64,000 bases of DNA from Mesorhizobium sp. CA8 (GCF_020164955.1 NZ_JAIUHG010000007.1:124001-188000); one strand, 5' to 3'. Shown: positions 19,913-29,662, counted from the stretch's first letter. The notes: generated by a model from the sequence alone, not told the origin. Numbers and translations are program-made.

Positions 19913-20335
19913 TTATCTCTTGGCGAGCAGGTCGCGGATTTCGGTCAGCAACTGCACGTCGGCGGGCGGCGGGGCAGCGGCAGCAGCGGGCTTCTCGCGT
20001 TCCAGTCGCCTGCGCAGATTGTTCACCGCCTTGACCATCAGGAAGATGATGAAGGCCAGGATCAGGAAATTCAGCACGACCGTGAGGAAGCTGCCATAGG
20101 CGAAGACGGCGCCTTCTTTCTTGGCATCGGCCAGCGTGGCCGAATGGACGTTCGAAGACAGGCCGAAGAAGTAATTGTTGAAGTCCAGCCCGCCGAAGAT
20201 CGCGCCGATGATCGGCATGATGATGTCGTTGACGAGCGAATCGACGATCTTGCCGAAGGCGGCGCCGATGATGACGCCGACGGCCAAGTCCATCACATTG
20301 CCCTTGGAGATGAATTCCTGGAATTCTTTCAGCAT
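19913..20335 (-). CDS. mscL: Large-conductance mechanosensitive channel MscL
   Basis: A 140-residue homopentameric inner-membrane channel that releases solutes on hypo-osmotic shock. Features: amphipathic N-terminus [11 protein letters not shown]1 [18 protein letters not shown] with the Gly/Ala-rich pore constriction, a periplasmic loop, TM2 near 78-100, and the charged RRRLEREKP bundle at the C-terminus with an Ala/Pro-rich linker. GGAGGGTCGA precedes the ATG. It is monocistronic, ended by a strong terminator. Confidence 0.95.
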   Translation of the reverse strand: MLKEFQEFISKGNVMDLAVGVIIGAAFGKIVDSLVNDIIMPIIGAIFGGLDFNNYFFGLSSNVHSATLADAKKEGAVFAYGSFLTVVLNFLILAFIIFLMVKAVNNLRRRLEREKPAAAAAPPPADVQLLTEIRDLLAKR

Positions 20336-20631
20336 TCGACCCTCCTTGCCGTGACGGGCCGCGCTGCCGCCTCACCAGTGTCCTTCGGTGCCGGCCCTGG
20401 ACCCACCATAACAAAAACCCCCGGTTGCAAAACCGGAAAAAGGGCCAAAGCACCGGTTTCTGTTTCCGCACCATCATCCAGCACATATGCGCCGAAAGCC
20501 GCGGTGGACTCGCGGTTGGAGCTGTGATTGCGTTGTAGGAACCGGATGAGGTACCGGTTTTAGTCAAGAAATAGAGCATGATGTTGCCCGAAAACCGCCT
20601 CTCACTTTTCGGCATCATGCTCTAGGAGGAA
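20336..20631. other. Divergent mscL / sensor-kinase intergenic region
   Basis: This 296-bp gap contains a perfect hairpin CCGGTT-loop-AACCGG (about 20423-20438) flanked by C and A runs, and the GCATGATG-family repeat at 20573-20623. No coding frame is supported. Both promoters must lie here. Confidence 0.45.
20573..20623. repeat. Rhizobial palindromic intergenic repeat (GCATGATG family), copy 2
   Basis: Perfect 11-bp arms AGAGCATGATG (20573-20583) and CATCATGCTCT (20613-20623). The right arm directly touches the AGGAGG ribosome site (20624-20629) of the downstream kinase gene, so folding of the repeat could affect that start. Confidence 0.7.
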
Positions 20632-23600
20632 GTGCGGACCGTGCAAGGCTGGTTCGTCGTCATCATCGCGATCGCCTATGTGACGCTGCTTTTCGCCATC
20701 GCCAGCGTCGGCGACCGGCGCTCGGTGGCAGCCGGGCTCGGACGGGCACGGCCCTTCATCTATGCGCTCAGCCTCGCCATCTACTGCACCTCCTGGACCT
20801 TCTTCGGTTCGGTCGGGCTGTCCTCCGAGCGCGGCCTCGAATTCCTCGGCATCTATACCGGCCCGGTGCTGGTCTTCGTGTTCGGCTTCCCGCTGCTCAA
20901 CCGCATGATCCGGCTGGCAAAAAGCGAGAAGATCACCTCGATCGCCGACTTCCTCGGCGCCCGCTACGGCAAGAGCTTCACCGTCGCGGCGATCGCGACG
21001 CTGATCGCCACCATTGGCGCGGTGCCCTACATCGCGCTGCAGCTCAAGGCGATCTCCGGCTCCGTCAGCCTGATGGTCGAGCACTATACCGGCTCGCCGC
21101 CTTCTTTCGATCCGTTCGTCAGCGATATCTCACTTGTGGTCGCGATGTTGCTGGCGCTGTTCGCGGTGCTGTTCGGCACACGCCATGCCGACGCCACTGA
21201 ACACCAGGACGGGCTGGTTCTGGCAGTGGCGGTCGAAACCGTGGTCAAGCTCGCCGCCTTCCTCGCCATCGGCCTGATGGTGACGTTCCTGATCTTCGGC
21301 GGGCCCGGCGACATGTTCGCCAGGCTTGCCGGAAACAGCCAGGTGCGCCAGGCGATGAGCTACAGCACCTCGCTCGCCACCTGGCTGGTGCTGACCGGCC
21401 TGAGCGGCTTTGCCGTGCTGATGCTGCCGCGGCAGTTCTACGTCACCATCGTCGAGAACCGCAGCGAGGCGGAGCTGCGCACCGCGACCTGGGTGTTCCC
21501 GCTCTATCTCGTGGCCATCAATGTCTTCGTGCTGCCGATCGCCTTTGCCGGCCTGTCGCTGGTCGGCGGCAAGACCAGCAGCGACCTCTATGTCTTGTCG
21601 CTGCCGCTGTTCAGCGGCCATGACGTGCTGGCCATGGCCGCCTTCGTCGGCGGACTGTCGGCGGCGACCGCCATGGTGATCGTCGAGAGCGTCGCGCTGT
21701 CGATCATGATCTCCAACGATCTCGTCATCCCGCTGTTCGTGCGCCGCGTGCTCAAGACGAGTTCTTCGGAGAACGAGGACTGGTCGACGCTGATCCTCAA
21801 TGTGCGCCGCGCCTCGATCTTCATCATGCTGTTCATCGCCTTCCTCTATTATCGCGAGAGCACCAATAGCGCGCGGCTATCCTCGATCGGCCTGATGTCG
21901 TTTGCCGCGATTGCCCAATTCGCGCCGGCGTTGATCGGCGGGCTGATCTGGCGCCGCGCCAACGGCCGGGGCGCAGCCCTCGGCATGGTCGCCGGCATAG
22001 CCGTCTGGGGTTATACGCTGCTCCTTCCTTCACTTGTCGGCACAGAATCCGACGTCGTCGTCCATGGCCTGTTCGGCTTCGAGGCGCTGAGGCCGCAGGC
22101 GCTGTTCGGCACCGTCGGCGAGCCGCTGAATCACGGCGTGCTGTGGAGCCTCTCGGTCAATGCGCTGTTTTTCGTCCTGGGCTCCCTCTCGCGCGCATCC
22201 GTGCCGCTGGAGCGCATCCAGGCGGCGCTCTTCGTGCCGCGCGAGGCCGGCCCGATGCCCAGCCTCAGACGCTTCCGCACCGCCGTCACCGTCAACGACC
22301 TGAAGGACACGATCTCGCGCTATCTCGGCGTCGAGCGCACGGAGCGCTCGTTCCAATCCTTCGAGAGGGACGCGAAGGTCTCCCTGCACGGCACCGAGCA
22401 GGCCAGCATGGATGTCATCCGCTTTTCGGAGCAACTGCTGGCGAGCGCCGTCGGCTCCTCCTCGGCGCGGCTGATCTTGTCGCTGCTCTTTCGCCGCAAC
22501 GATCGCGACTCCAAGGATGCCTTCAAGCTGCTCGACGACGCCACCGAGGCGCTGCAGCACAATCGCGACCTGCTACAGATCGCGCTCGACCAGATGGAGC
22601 AAGGCATCACCGTCTTCGATCGCGATTTCCGACTGATCTGCTGGAACCGGCAATACCGGCTGCTGTTCGACCTGCCAGACGAGATGGGCCAGGTCGGGGT
22701 CTCGCTCGACCGGATCCTTCATCATCTCGCCGAGCGCGGCGACATTCCCGCCGACCAGCGGGTGACGATGCTCAACCGGCTGACCAGCTTCGCCGGCCCG
22801 TGGCAGATGGAGCTGAAGACCAGCGGCCGCATCCTGGAGCTGCGCTCCAACCCGATGCCCGACGGCGGCATCGTCGCCACCTATGCCGACATTTCAGGCC
22901 GCGTCGAACAGGACCTGGCGCTGAAGCGGGCCAATGAATCGTTGGAGCAGCGGGTCAAGACCCGCACCGTCGAGCTCACCCGCGTCAACGAGGAACTGGC
23001 GCAGGCGCAGATGTTGGCCGAGGAGGCAAACCTCGGCAAGACGCGCTTCCTCGCCGCCGCCGGCCATGACATCCTGCAGCCGCTGAACGCCGCCCGGCTC
23101 TATTGCTCGTCGCTGATCGAGAAGGCAGGCAAGGGACCTGCCGGCAAGGCCGCGATGAACATCGAGTCCTCGCTGGAATCGGTCGAGACCATCCTCGGCG
23201 CGGTGCTCGACATCTCGCGGCTCGACGCCGGCGCCATGAAGCCCGACAATACCGCTTTTACCCTGGGCGGACTGCTTGGCCAGATCGGCACCGATTTTCG
23301 CCCGCTCGCCGCCGAAAAGAAGCTTCATCTGAAGATTGTGCCGTCGTCCCTCGGCGTCATGACCGACCGGAACCTTTTGCGCAGGCTGATCCAGAACCTC
23401 GTTTCCAACGCCATCAAATACACGCGCCAGGGCCGCATCCTGGTCGGCGTGCGGCGGCGCGGCGAACTGGCGGAGATCCAGGTGATCGACACCGGCATCG
23501 GCATTGCCGGCGACAAGCTCAACACCGTCTTCCATGAGTTCACGCGCCTCGACGAGGGCGTGCGCGAGGCCGAAGGTCTTGGCTTGGGGTTATCCATCGT

Positions 23601-24126
23601 CGACCGCATCGCCAGGGTGCTGCGGCTCGAGATCCGCATCTACTCCACCCCCGCCAAGGGCACGCGCTTTTCCGTCATCCTGCCGGTCGCGGCGGTCGCG
23701 GCGCCGCCGCGCGAGGCCGGCAAGGCGCCGTCCCGCTCCGCCTCGACGCTTGCCGGGCTCAACGTGCTGTGCATCGACAATGACGCGCGGATCCTCGACG
23801 GCATGCGGCTGCTGCTGGAAGGCTGGGGATGCCGCGTCGAGACGGCTTCGGGATCAGGCGATCTCCTGAAGCCCGGCGCGCCAAAGCCGGACCTCGTGCT
23901 GGCCGACTATCACCTCGACGGCGGCACCGGGCTCGATGCGATCGCCGCGCTGCGCGCCGCCTATGGGCAGGACCTTACCTGCGTGCTGGTCACTGCCGAC
24001 CGCTCCAGCGAGGTGCGCGCGGCTGCCGGCCGGCTCGACATTCCGGTGATCAACAAGCCGCTGAAGCCGGCCGTGTTGCGCTCGATGATGGGGCGCGTCA
24101 GGCCGCTGGCGCCGGCGGCGGAGTGA
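20632..24126 (+). CDS. crbS: CrbS-like hybrid sensor kinase with an SLC5 symporter-like N-terminus
   Basis: A 1164-residue membrane kinase. Residues about 1-530 have some 13 hydrophobic segments of the Na+/solute symporter (SLC5) type. Then comes a PAS domain (QGITVFDRDFRLICWNRQY, about 660), a coiled linker (about 765-800), a HisKA box GHDILQPLN with His near 811, a HATPase with SNAIKY, DTGIGIA and GLGLGLS, and a C-terminal receiver with LVLADYHLD (Asp near 1091). This matches CrbS, which with CrbR controls acetyl-CoA synthetase and acetate use in other proteobacteria; the substrate is inferred. The start is a GTG at 20632 or 20641; both follow AGGAGG. Confidence 0.85.
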   Translation: MRTVQGWFVVIIAIAYVTLLFAIASVGDRRSVAAGLGRARPFIYALSLAIYCTSWTFFGSVGLSSERGLEFLGIYTGPVLVFVFGFPLLNRMIRLAKSEKITSIADFLGARYGKSFTVAAIATLIATIGAVPYIALQLKAISGSVSLMVEHYTGSPPSFDPFVSDISLVVAMLLALFAVLFGTRHADATEHQDGLVLAVAVETVVKLAAFLAIGLMVTFLIFGGPGDMFARLAGNSQVRQAMSYSTSLATWLVLTGLSGFAVLMLPRQFYVTIVENRSEAELRTATWVFPLYLVAINVFVLPIAFAGLSLVGGKTSSDLYVLSLPLFSGHDVLAMAAFVGGLSAATAMVIVESVALSIMISNDLVIPLFVRRVLKTSSSENEDWSTLILNVRRASIFIMLFIAFLYYRESTNSARLSSIGLMSFAAIAQFAPALIGGLIWRRANGRGAALGMVAGIAVWGYTLLLPSLVGTESDVVVHGLFGFEALRPQALFGTVGEPLNHGVLWSLSVNALFFVLGSLSRASVPLERIQAALFVPREAGPMPSLRRFRTAVTVNDLKDTISRYLGVERTERSFQSFERDAKVSLHGTEQASMDVIRFSEQLLASAVGSSSARLILSLLFRRNDRDSKDAFKLLDDATEALQHNRDLLQIALDQMEQGITVFDRDFRLICWNRQYRLLFDLPDEMGQVGVSLDRILHHLAERGDIPADQRVTMLNRLTSFAGPWQMELKTSGRILELRSNPMPDGGIVATYADISGRVEQDLALKRANESLEQRVKTRTVELTRVNEELAQAQMLAEEANLGKTRFLAAAGHDILQPLNAARLYCSSLIEKAGKGPAGKAAMNIESSLESVETILGAVLDISRLDAGAMKPDNTAFTLGGLLGQIGTDFRPLAAEKKLHLKIVPSSLGVMTDRNLLRRLIQNLVSNAIKYTRQGRILVGVRRRGELAEIQVIDTGIGIAGDKLNTVFHEFTRLDEGVREAEGLGLGLSIVDRIARVLRLEIRIYSTPAKGTRFSVILPVAAVAAPPREAGKAPSRSASTLAGLNVLCIDNDARILDGMRLLLEGWGCRVETASGSGDLLKPGAPKPDLVLADYHLDGGTGLDAIAALRAAYGQDLTCVLVTADRSSEVRAAAGRLDIPVINKPLKPAVLRSMMGRVRPLAPAAE

Positions 24127-24813
24127 TCAGCCGACCGGCTGCAGCGGGTCGCCGCCGATCTTCGACAGCTGGATGACCACTTGGGTGCGGCTGTCGACGC
24201 CCAGCTTCTGCAGGATGGCCGAGACATGCGCCTTGATGGTGGCCTCGGAGACGCCGAGCTCATAGGCGATCTGCTTGTTGAGGAGGCCCTCCGCCAACAT
24301 GCCGAGCACGCGCGTCTGCTGCGGCGTCAGCGCCTGCAGGCGCTTGATCAGATCGGAGATTTCCGGGTCACGCTCGACGCCGAGCTCTATGCCGGCGGGT
24401 GCCGCGATATCGCCGGCAAGCACCGCCTGCACGGCGGCGCGGATCTCTTCCATGCTGGCCGATTTGGAGATGAAGCCGGAAGCGCCGAGATCGAGCGCGC
24501 GGCGGATGGTGACGGGATCGTCATGCGCCGAGACCACCACCAGCGGCACCGCCGGATGGATGCCTCGCAGCGAGATCAGGCCGGAGAGGCCGCTGGCGCC
24601 CGGCATCGACAGGTCGAGCAGCACCATGTCGACATCCTCGTTGGCCAGTACCAGCGCCTTGGCGCTTTCGAAATCGCCGGCTTCATGGATGGCGGCAACG
24701 TCGCCGATGCCGGCAAGCGCCTCCTTCAGCGCGCCGCGAAAAAGCGGATGGTCGTCGGCAATGACGAAAGTGTGGCCCGACGGCAAATATTCCTCCCCCG
24801 ATCCCATCATCAT
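24127..24813 (-). CDS. crbR: LuxR/NarL-family response regulator, CrbR-like
   Basis: A response regulator of about 228 residues: receiver domain FVIADDHPLFRGAL with phospho-acceptor Asp in LLDLSMPG (near 67) and the SAHDD / KSAS switch residues, then a LuxR helix-turn-helix LTPQQTRVLGMLAEGLLNKQIAYELGVSEATIKAH. It is convergent with, and ends at, the CrbS-like kinase, the likely partner. The start could be ATG 24813, or TTG 24786, which has a strong GGGGAGG upstream. CrbR homologues activate acs; no acs gene is in the window. Confidence 0.85.
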   Translation of the reverse strand: MMMGSGEEYLPSGHTFVIADDHPLFRGALKEALAGIGDVAAIHEAGDFESAKALVLANEDVDMVLLDLSMPGASGLSGLISLRGIHPAVPLVVVSAHDDPVTIRRALDLGASGFISKSASMEEIRAAVQAVLAGDIAAPAGIELGVERDPEISDLIKRLQALTPQQTRVLGMLAEGLLNKQIAYELGVSEATIKAHVSAILQKLGVDSRTQVVIQLSKIGGDPLQPVG

Positions 24814-24909
24814 TGTGTTCTTGCGGGGACCGGAATGATTATGCGGCGGCGCGGCGCGTTTTCAAGCGGCAAAGGCCGCGTGCGGGGTTTTCCCCAAGGC
24901 GGCTTGCAA

Positions 24910-25341
24910 TCAGGTCTTCTGCTGGTTCAGCTTGCCGTCGCCATCTTCCTTGTCCAGGTCCTTGACGATGTCCTTGAAGGTCCGGAAGAAGCGCTCCATG
25001 TAGCCCATCGTCTTGTTGAAATCCTCTTCGCTGGGCAGTTGCGATTCCAGCCGGGCAGACAGCGAATTCTCGAGCTTGGCGACGCGCGCGTCGAGCGCCT
25101 TGAGCGAATTGTCCAGCCGGTCGATCTCGTCCTGGTAGGCGGCCCGCTCGTCGGCGGCCATCTTGCAGACGAGCTGGCCGGCGCGCTCTTCGCAGATCGA
25201 CATGGCGCCGGTCCTTGTGTCCATGCGGACATAGCCGTTGGCCGACTTCTCCAGACGGTAATGGTCGGTCTCCTCGGAATAGGCGGAAGCGGCAACCAGC
25301 GAGCAAAGCGCCGCGGGGATCACGATGTGCTGCAGACGCAT
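24910..25341 (-). CDS. Predicted exported protein with coiled coil (143 aa)
   Basis: A signal peptide (MRLQHIVIPAALCSLVAASAYS, cleavage near residue 22) is followed by HYRLEKSANGYVRMDTRTG, a Cys pair in SICEERAGQLVCK, a coiled-coil stretch (about 66-98: RLDNSLKALDARVAKLENSL) and a charged C-terminus. The Cys pair could form a disulfide in the periplasm. The family is not recognised with certainty. GGAGGAACAAC before the ATG supports expression. Confidence 0.6.
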   Translation of the reverse strand: MRLQHIVIPAALCSLVAASAYSEETDHYRLEKSANGYVRMDTRTGAMSICEERAGQLVCKMAADERAAYQDEIDRLDNSLKALDARVAKLENSLSARLESQLPSEEDFNKTMGYMERFFRTFKDIVKDLDKEDGDGKLNQQKT

Positions 25342-25452
25342 GTTGTTCCTCCATGAGCCAGTGAAGGCGGGCTATCACAGGTTTGCGCCGGAAATGGGGA
25401 GAGTCGAGCTTCGAGCCTTCCCCGCACCTTCGGTTCGGACTATAGCGCGACA

Positions 25453-25800
25453 ATGTCTCAGATTATCTACAAGATCGCGCCCGAGGCGCTTTGGCGCGAA
25501 GCCGAGAGGAACGGGCGCTTCGCCGGCGCGCCGATCGACATCGCCGACGGCTTCATCCATTTCTCCACCGCCGGCCAGGTTCGCGAGACGGCGGCCAAGC
25601 ATTTCGCGGGGCAGACGGACCTGCTGCTGATCGCGATCGACGCGGCAAGGCTGGGTGATGCGCTGAAATACGAGGTCTCGCGCGGCGGCGCCCTGTTCCC
25701 GCATCTCTACGCCGAGCTCGACCTTGATGCGGTTCTCTGGGTGAAACCGCTGCCGCTCGGCGCCGGCGGCCACGAATTCCCGACGCTGGAGGGCGAATGA
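25453..25800 (+). CDS. DUF952 family protein (115 aa)
   Basis: A compact protein with the DUF952 pattern: IYKIAPEALW, DGFIHFSTAGQV, LLLIAIDAARLG, and FPHLYAELDLDAVLWVKPL. Function is unknown; the fold has been compared to ADP-ribosyl-binding or transferase folds, but nothing here shows activity. Its stop overlaps the pyrD start by ATGA, so the two are translationally coupled, a linkage I recall as common in Rhizobiales. Confidence 0.8.
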   Translation: MSQIIYKIAPEALWREAERNGRFAGAPIDIADGFIHFSTAGQVRETAAKHFAGQTDLLLIAIDAARLGDALKYEVSRGGALFPHLYAELDLDAVLWVKPLPLGAGGHEFPTLEGE

Positions 25801-26888
25801 GCGTGCTCGACCGGATCGGCCAAAAGCTGCTTTTCTCCTTCGATCCGGAAACCGCGCATGGCCTGTCGATCGCGGCGCTGCGCTGCGGGCTGCCAGTCGG
25901 CGCGACGGCGCCGCGGCGCCCGACGCATGACGCGCGGCTCAAGATCAGCCTTTGCGGCCTCGACTTTCCAAACCCGCTCGGCATGGCCGCCGGCTACGAC
26001 AAGAACGCCGAAGTGCCGGACGCGCTGCTTGGGCTTGGCTTCGGCTTCGCCGAGGTCGGCACCATCACGCCGCTGCCGCAAGCCGGCAATACGAAGCCGC
26101 GCATCTTCCGGCTGACGGCGGACGAGGCGGTGATCAACCGGCTGGGCTTCAACAATGAAGGCCACGCGGCCGCCGAAAAGCGCCTTGCCGCGCGCAAGGG
26201 GCGGCCAGGCATCGTCGGCGTCAACATCGGCGCCAACAAGGACAACGCCGACCGCATCGCCGATTATGAGCGCGGCGTCGCCCGCTTCGCGCCCTATGCG
26301 AGCTATCTGACGGTCAACATCTCCTCGCCCAACACGCCGGGCCTGCGCAATATGCAGGCGCGCGAGCAGCTCGGCGAGCTGTTGTCACGTGTGATGAAAG
26401 CACGTGCCGCGGCCCCCGCGCAGCCGCCGGTCTTCCTCAAGATCGCGCCGGATCTCGTCGAGGCGGAGCTGGAAGACATCGCCGCCGAGATCGCCGAGAA
26501 GAAGATCGACGGCGTCATCGTCTCCAACACGACGCTTGCAAGGACAGGATTGCGGAGCACGACCGTGGCAGGCGAAGCCGGCGGCCTTTCGGGCAAGCCG
26601 CTGTTCGAGCGTTCCACCGCCGTGCTCGCCCGCATGCGCAAGCTGCTCGGCCCAAGCATTGCCATCATCGGCGTGGGCGGCGTGGATTCCACCGAAACGG
26701 CGCTGGAGAAAATCCGCGCCGGCGCGGATCTCGTCCAGCTTTACACCGGCATGATCTATGCCGGGCCGGCGCTGCCCGGGCGCATCGTCGCCGGCATGGC
26801 GCGGTTCATGGAACGCGAGCGGCTTGGGTCGATCAGGGACCTGCGCGACTCGGCTTGCGAGCGCTGGGCTTCAAAACCGATCAGCTGA
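25797..26888 (+). CDS. pyrD: Dihydroorotate dehydrogenase (quinone), class 2
   Basis: A 363-residue membrane-associated flavoenzyme of pyrimidine synthesis. The N-terminal helices (about 1-40, LDRIGQKLLFSFDPETAHGL) are the quinone-tunnel extension typical of class 2. FMN-site motifs are NPLGMAAGYDKNAE, GTITPLPQAGN, NRLGFNNEG, NISSPNTPGLR with the class 2 catalytic Ser, and IGVGGVDS. It overlaps the upstream DUF952 gene by ATGA and the convergent MATE gene by 8 bases. Confidence 0.93.
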   Translation: MSVLDRIGQKLLFSFDPETAHGLSIAALRCGLPVGATAPRRPTHDARLKISLCGLDFPNPLGMAAGYDKNAEVPDALLGLGFGFAEVGTITPLPQAGNTKPRIFRLTADEAVINRLGFNNEGHAAAEKRLAARKGRPGIVGVNIGANKDNADRIADYERGVARFAPYASYLTVNISSPNTPGLRNMQAREQLGELLSRVMKARAAAPAQPPVFLKIAPDLVEAELEDIAAEIAEKKIDGVIVSNTTLARTGLRSTTVAGEAGGLSGKPLFERSTAVLARMRKLLGPSIAIIGVGGVDSTETALEKIRAGADLVQLYTGMIYAGPALPGRIVAGMARFMERERLGSIRDLRDSACERWASKPIS

Positions 26889-28279
26889 AAGCTGTCTTCA
26901 CCCTGAGCCTGAGCACCGTCAGCAGGCTCAAGCCGCGCACCAGCAGGAAAACATGCAGCGATGCCCACAGGCCGCTGTTGCCGAGTGCCGGCGCTAGGGT
27001 GATGAGCGCAGCGCTGAAGATGAGGAACGACAACAACATCATGTTACGCATGTCGCGTGACCAGGTGGCGCCGATGAAGACACCGTCCATCTGGAAGGCC
27101 AGCACGCCGCTCAGCGCCGTGAAGGCGGCCCAGGGAAGATAGGTGTCGGCGACCGCGCGAACATCCATCGAGGTCGTCACGAGCGCCACCAGACTGGCGC
27201 CGGCGGTCAGCAGGATGAGCGTGGCGATACCGGCGAGGCCAAAGCCCCAGATCAGCGTCAGCCGGACTGCCTGCCGGAACGGGGCGGGCGCATGCGCGCC
27301 GATGGCTCGGCCGGCAAGCTGCTCGGCGGCGGTGGCGAAGCCGTCGAGGAAATAGCCGGCGATGAGGAAGAAATTCATCAGCACGGCGTTGGCGGCGAGC
27401 GTCACCGTGCCGAACTGCGCGCCCTGCCTGGTGAACAGCGCGAAGGCGGCAAGCAGCGAGAAGGAGCGGATCATGATGTCGCGGTTGAGCGACAGCATGC
27501 GCCGGTAGGGCTGGCAAATCGAGGATGCGGCGGCGCGACGGCCGCTCCAGCCTGCGGAAGCGACTGAGCACGATGGCAAGGCCAAGCAGCAGGGCCAGGA
27601 ATTCGCCGGTGACGGTCGCCCAGGCGACGCCGGCAACGCCCCAGCCGAGCTCGAGACCGAGCAGGAAGCAGAGCAAGATGTTGATGCCGTTGAGCACCGC
27701 CTGCAGCATCAGCCCGAGCCCGCCCTCGCCTCGCCCCAGCACGTAGCCCAGTATGGCGTAGTTGATCAGCGAGAAGGGCGCGGCGAGCAGCCTGATGCGG
27801 ATATAGACCGACATCGCTTCGCTGACACGCGGTTCGGCGCCCATGAACCATTGGCCGGCGACGGCAAAGAGCGGCGCAAGGGCGGCAAGCACGACGCCCG
27901 CGACGACCGCGATCAGCACGGCGCGCCACAGCACCGCCTGCTCCTCCAGCGCATCGCCGCGCCCGAAGGCCTGGGCGACGAGGCCGGTGGTGCCCGAACG
28001 CAGGAAGTTGAAGGTGGTGAAGACGACGTCGAACACCAGCGACCCCGCCGCCAGGCCGCCGAGCAGGGCCGCATCGCCGAACTGGCCGACCACCGCGGTG
28101 TCGACGATGCCAAGCAGCGGCGTCGTCAGATAGGCAAGCGTCATCGGCACGGCGATCGCCAGCACCGAGCGGTTGGTGACGGCGAAAGACCTGGCGTTGG
28201 CTTGAGTCGCGTCCAAGGGATTGCTGCCTGTCCGATTGCGGCTTGATCGAGGACCCGATGTGCCCCAGTTTGCCGGCAT
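26881..28279 (-). pseudogene. MATE-family efflux protein (DinF/NorM type), frame-broken
   Basis: The N-terminal half reads in one frame (RSVLAIAVPMTLAYLTTPLLG... to RRILDLPAL) and the C-terminal half in another (RRMLSLNRDIMIRSFSLLAAF... to the stop). Joined, they give a normal 12-helix MATE exporter of about 440 residues. The break lies near 27503-27507: removing one G of GCCGG restores ILDLPALRRMLSLN. Either a recent mutation or a base-call error explains it. The start is uncertain: ATG 28279, or TTG 28216, which fits the conserved body better. It is convergent with pyrD (8-bp overlap) and diverges from the deacetylase-like gene. Confidence 0.75.
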
Positions 28280-28339
28280 CACGCAACCATATCCGCCGGA
28301 CTGCCAACCGAATTGCAAACCTGGCGCAGCCCCCAATTC

Positions 28340-29242
28340 ATGCCGCTGCAGATCGTCCATCACCCCGACTATGACGCCGGCTTCGCCGTCAATCACCGCT
28401 TTCCGATGAGCAAGTATCCTCTGCTGATGGAGACTTTGCGCTTACGCGGTCTAGCCGTGCACGGCGCGCTTTCGATGCCGGAACCGGCGCCGGCCGCACG
28501 CCTGAAGCTGGCGCACGCGTCCGACTATGTCGATCAGGTGATCGCCTGCCAGGTACCGGCGAAAATAGAGCGCGAGATCGGCTTTCCGATCGGCCCGCGC
28601 GTGTCGCTGAGAGCGCAGCTCGCCACCGCGGGTACGGTGTTGGCTGCCAGGCTGGCGCTTAAACATGGCATTGCCTGCAACGCCGCCGGCGGCAGCCATC
28701 ATGCCAGGCGCGCGCAAGGCGCTGGCTTCTGCACCTTCAACGATGTCGCCGTCGCCGCGCTGGCGCTGCTGGCCGAAGGCGCCGTCGAAAACGTGCTGGT
28801 CGTCGATCTCGACGTGCATCAGGGCGACGGCACGGCCGACATTCTCAAGGACGAGCCTCGCGCCTTCACCTTTTCCATGCATGGCGAGCGCAACTACCCG
28901 GTGCGAAAGATCGCCTCCGACGTCGACGTCGCCTTGCCGGACGGGACAGGCGACGACGCCTATCTCGAACGGCTCGCCGCCATCCTGCCGGAACTCTCCG
29001 GGCAAAGGCGCTGGGACATCGTCTTCTACAATGCCGGCGTGGATGTCCATGCCGAGGACAGGCTCGGCCGGCTGGCGCTCACCGACGACGGTCTCAGCGC
29101 CCGCGAGGACATGGTCATCGGCCATTTTCGCAAGCAGGGCGTGCCGCTGTGCGGCGTCATCGGCGGCGGTTACTCGACCGACGTGCCGGCGCTGGCCGCG
29201 CGCCACGCTATCCTGTTCGAGGTGGCGTCGCGATATGCGTGA
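28340..29242 (+). CDS. Histone-deacetylase superfamily (class II-like) amidohydrolase
   Basis: A 300-residue arginase/deacetylase fold. Active-site motifs are AAGGSHHARR (the paired His), GFCTFNDVAVAA, VVDLDVHQGDGT (the Zn ligands Asp and His) and YNAGVDVHAEDRLGRL with the third metal Asp; GVIGGGYS near the end completes the site. Bacterial relatives deacetylate small acyl-amines or polyamines or act in acetoin metabolism; the substrate is unknown here. The ATG at 28340 is chosen because the domain starts right after it. Confidence 0.88.
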   Translation: MPLQIVHHPDYDAGFAVNHRFPMSKYPLLMETLRLRGLAVHGALSMPEPAPAARLKLAHASDYVDQVIACQVPAKIEREIGFPIGPRVSLRAQLATAGTVLAARLALKHGIACNAAGGSHHARRAQGAGFCTFNDVAVAALALLAEGAVENVLVVDLDVHQGDGTADILKDEPRAFTFSMHGERNYPVRKIASDVDVALPDGTGDDAYLERLAAILPELSGQRRWDIVFYNAGVDVHAEDRLGRLALTDDGLSAREDMVIGHFRKQGVPLCGVIGGGYSTDVPALAARHAILFEVASRYA

Positions 29243-29254
29243 GGCCGCGCCGAG

Positions 29255-29524
29255 CTATTTCCTGTAGCTGGCGATCCTGAGCAGGATGAACACCGGCACA
29301 ACGATCGCGGCGCCGAGCAGGATATAGCCCAGGAAGCGGTCGATGGCGTGGAAGCCGAGATTCCACAAATCGACGAAGAACTGGCGGATGCCGTAAAAGA
29401 CGTCCATCGGCGACCAGCCGAAAGCATGCATGACGAGGCCGACGAGGAAGGAGACCACGAGCAGCTTCAGGAATACCCTGAGCGGCGTGTCGCCGAGAAA
29501 GCGCGTCAGTGCGGACAAGGCCAT
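29255..29524 (-). CDS. Small inner-membrane protein, DUF6460-like (89 aa)
   Basis: Two hydrophobic segments (LKLLVVSFLVGLVMHAFGW, about 15-35, and YILLGAAIVVPVFILLRI, about 66-83) flank an amphipathic region FYGIRQFFVDLW. FLGDTPLRVFLKL at the start is the family hallmark as I recall it. The function is unknown. ATG 29524 gives the family length; GGAG lies unusually close to it, and an in-frame ATG at 29575 is an alternative. Confidence 0.6.
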   Translation of the reverse strand: MALSALTRFLGDTPLRVFLKLLVVSFLVGLVMHAFGWSPMDVFYGIRQFFVDLWNLGFHAIDRFLGYILLGAAIVVPVFILLRIASYRK

Positions 29525-29662
29525 TCTCCGGTTCGAGCTGCCCGATTCGGGCGGGACGACATCAGAGATACGCATTCCGCGGAAAGGCATCAAGCAATGG
29601 AGCCGCGGTTCCGCTTTGCCGATTGCTTGCAGCCCGGGCCTCATGTTAACGAGGTGGCCGAA

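Noticed and set aside
20423..20438. Terminator between mscL and the sensor kinase
   Set aside because: The hairpin is perfect, but both flanking genes point away from it, so no transcript is known to end there.
27044..27500. Continuation of the N-terminal MATE frame past the break
   Set aside because: The residues turn Arg/His/Pro-rich (PAHAVAQPRHHDPLLL), while the conserved helices continue in the other frame, so this is read-through, not protein.
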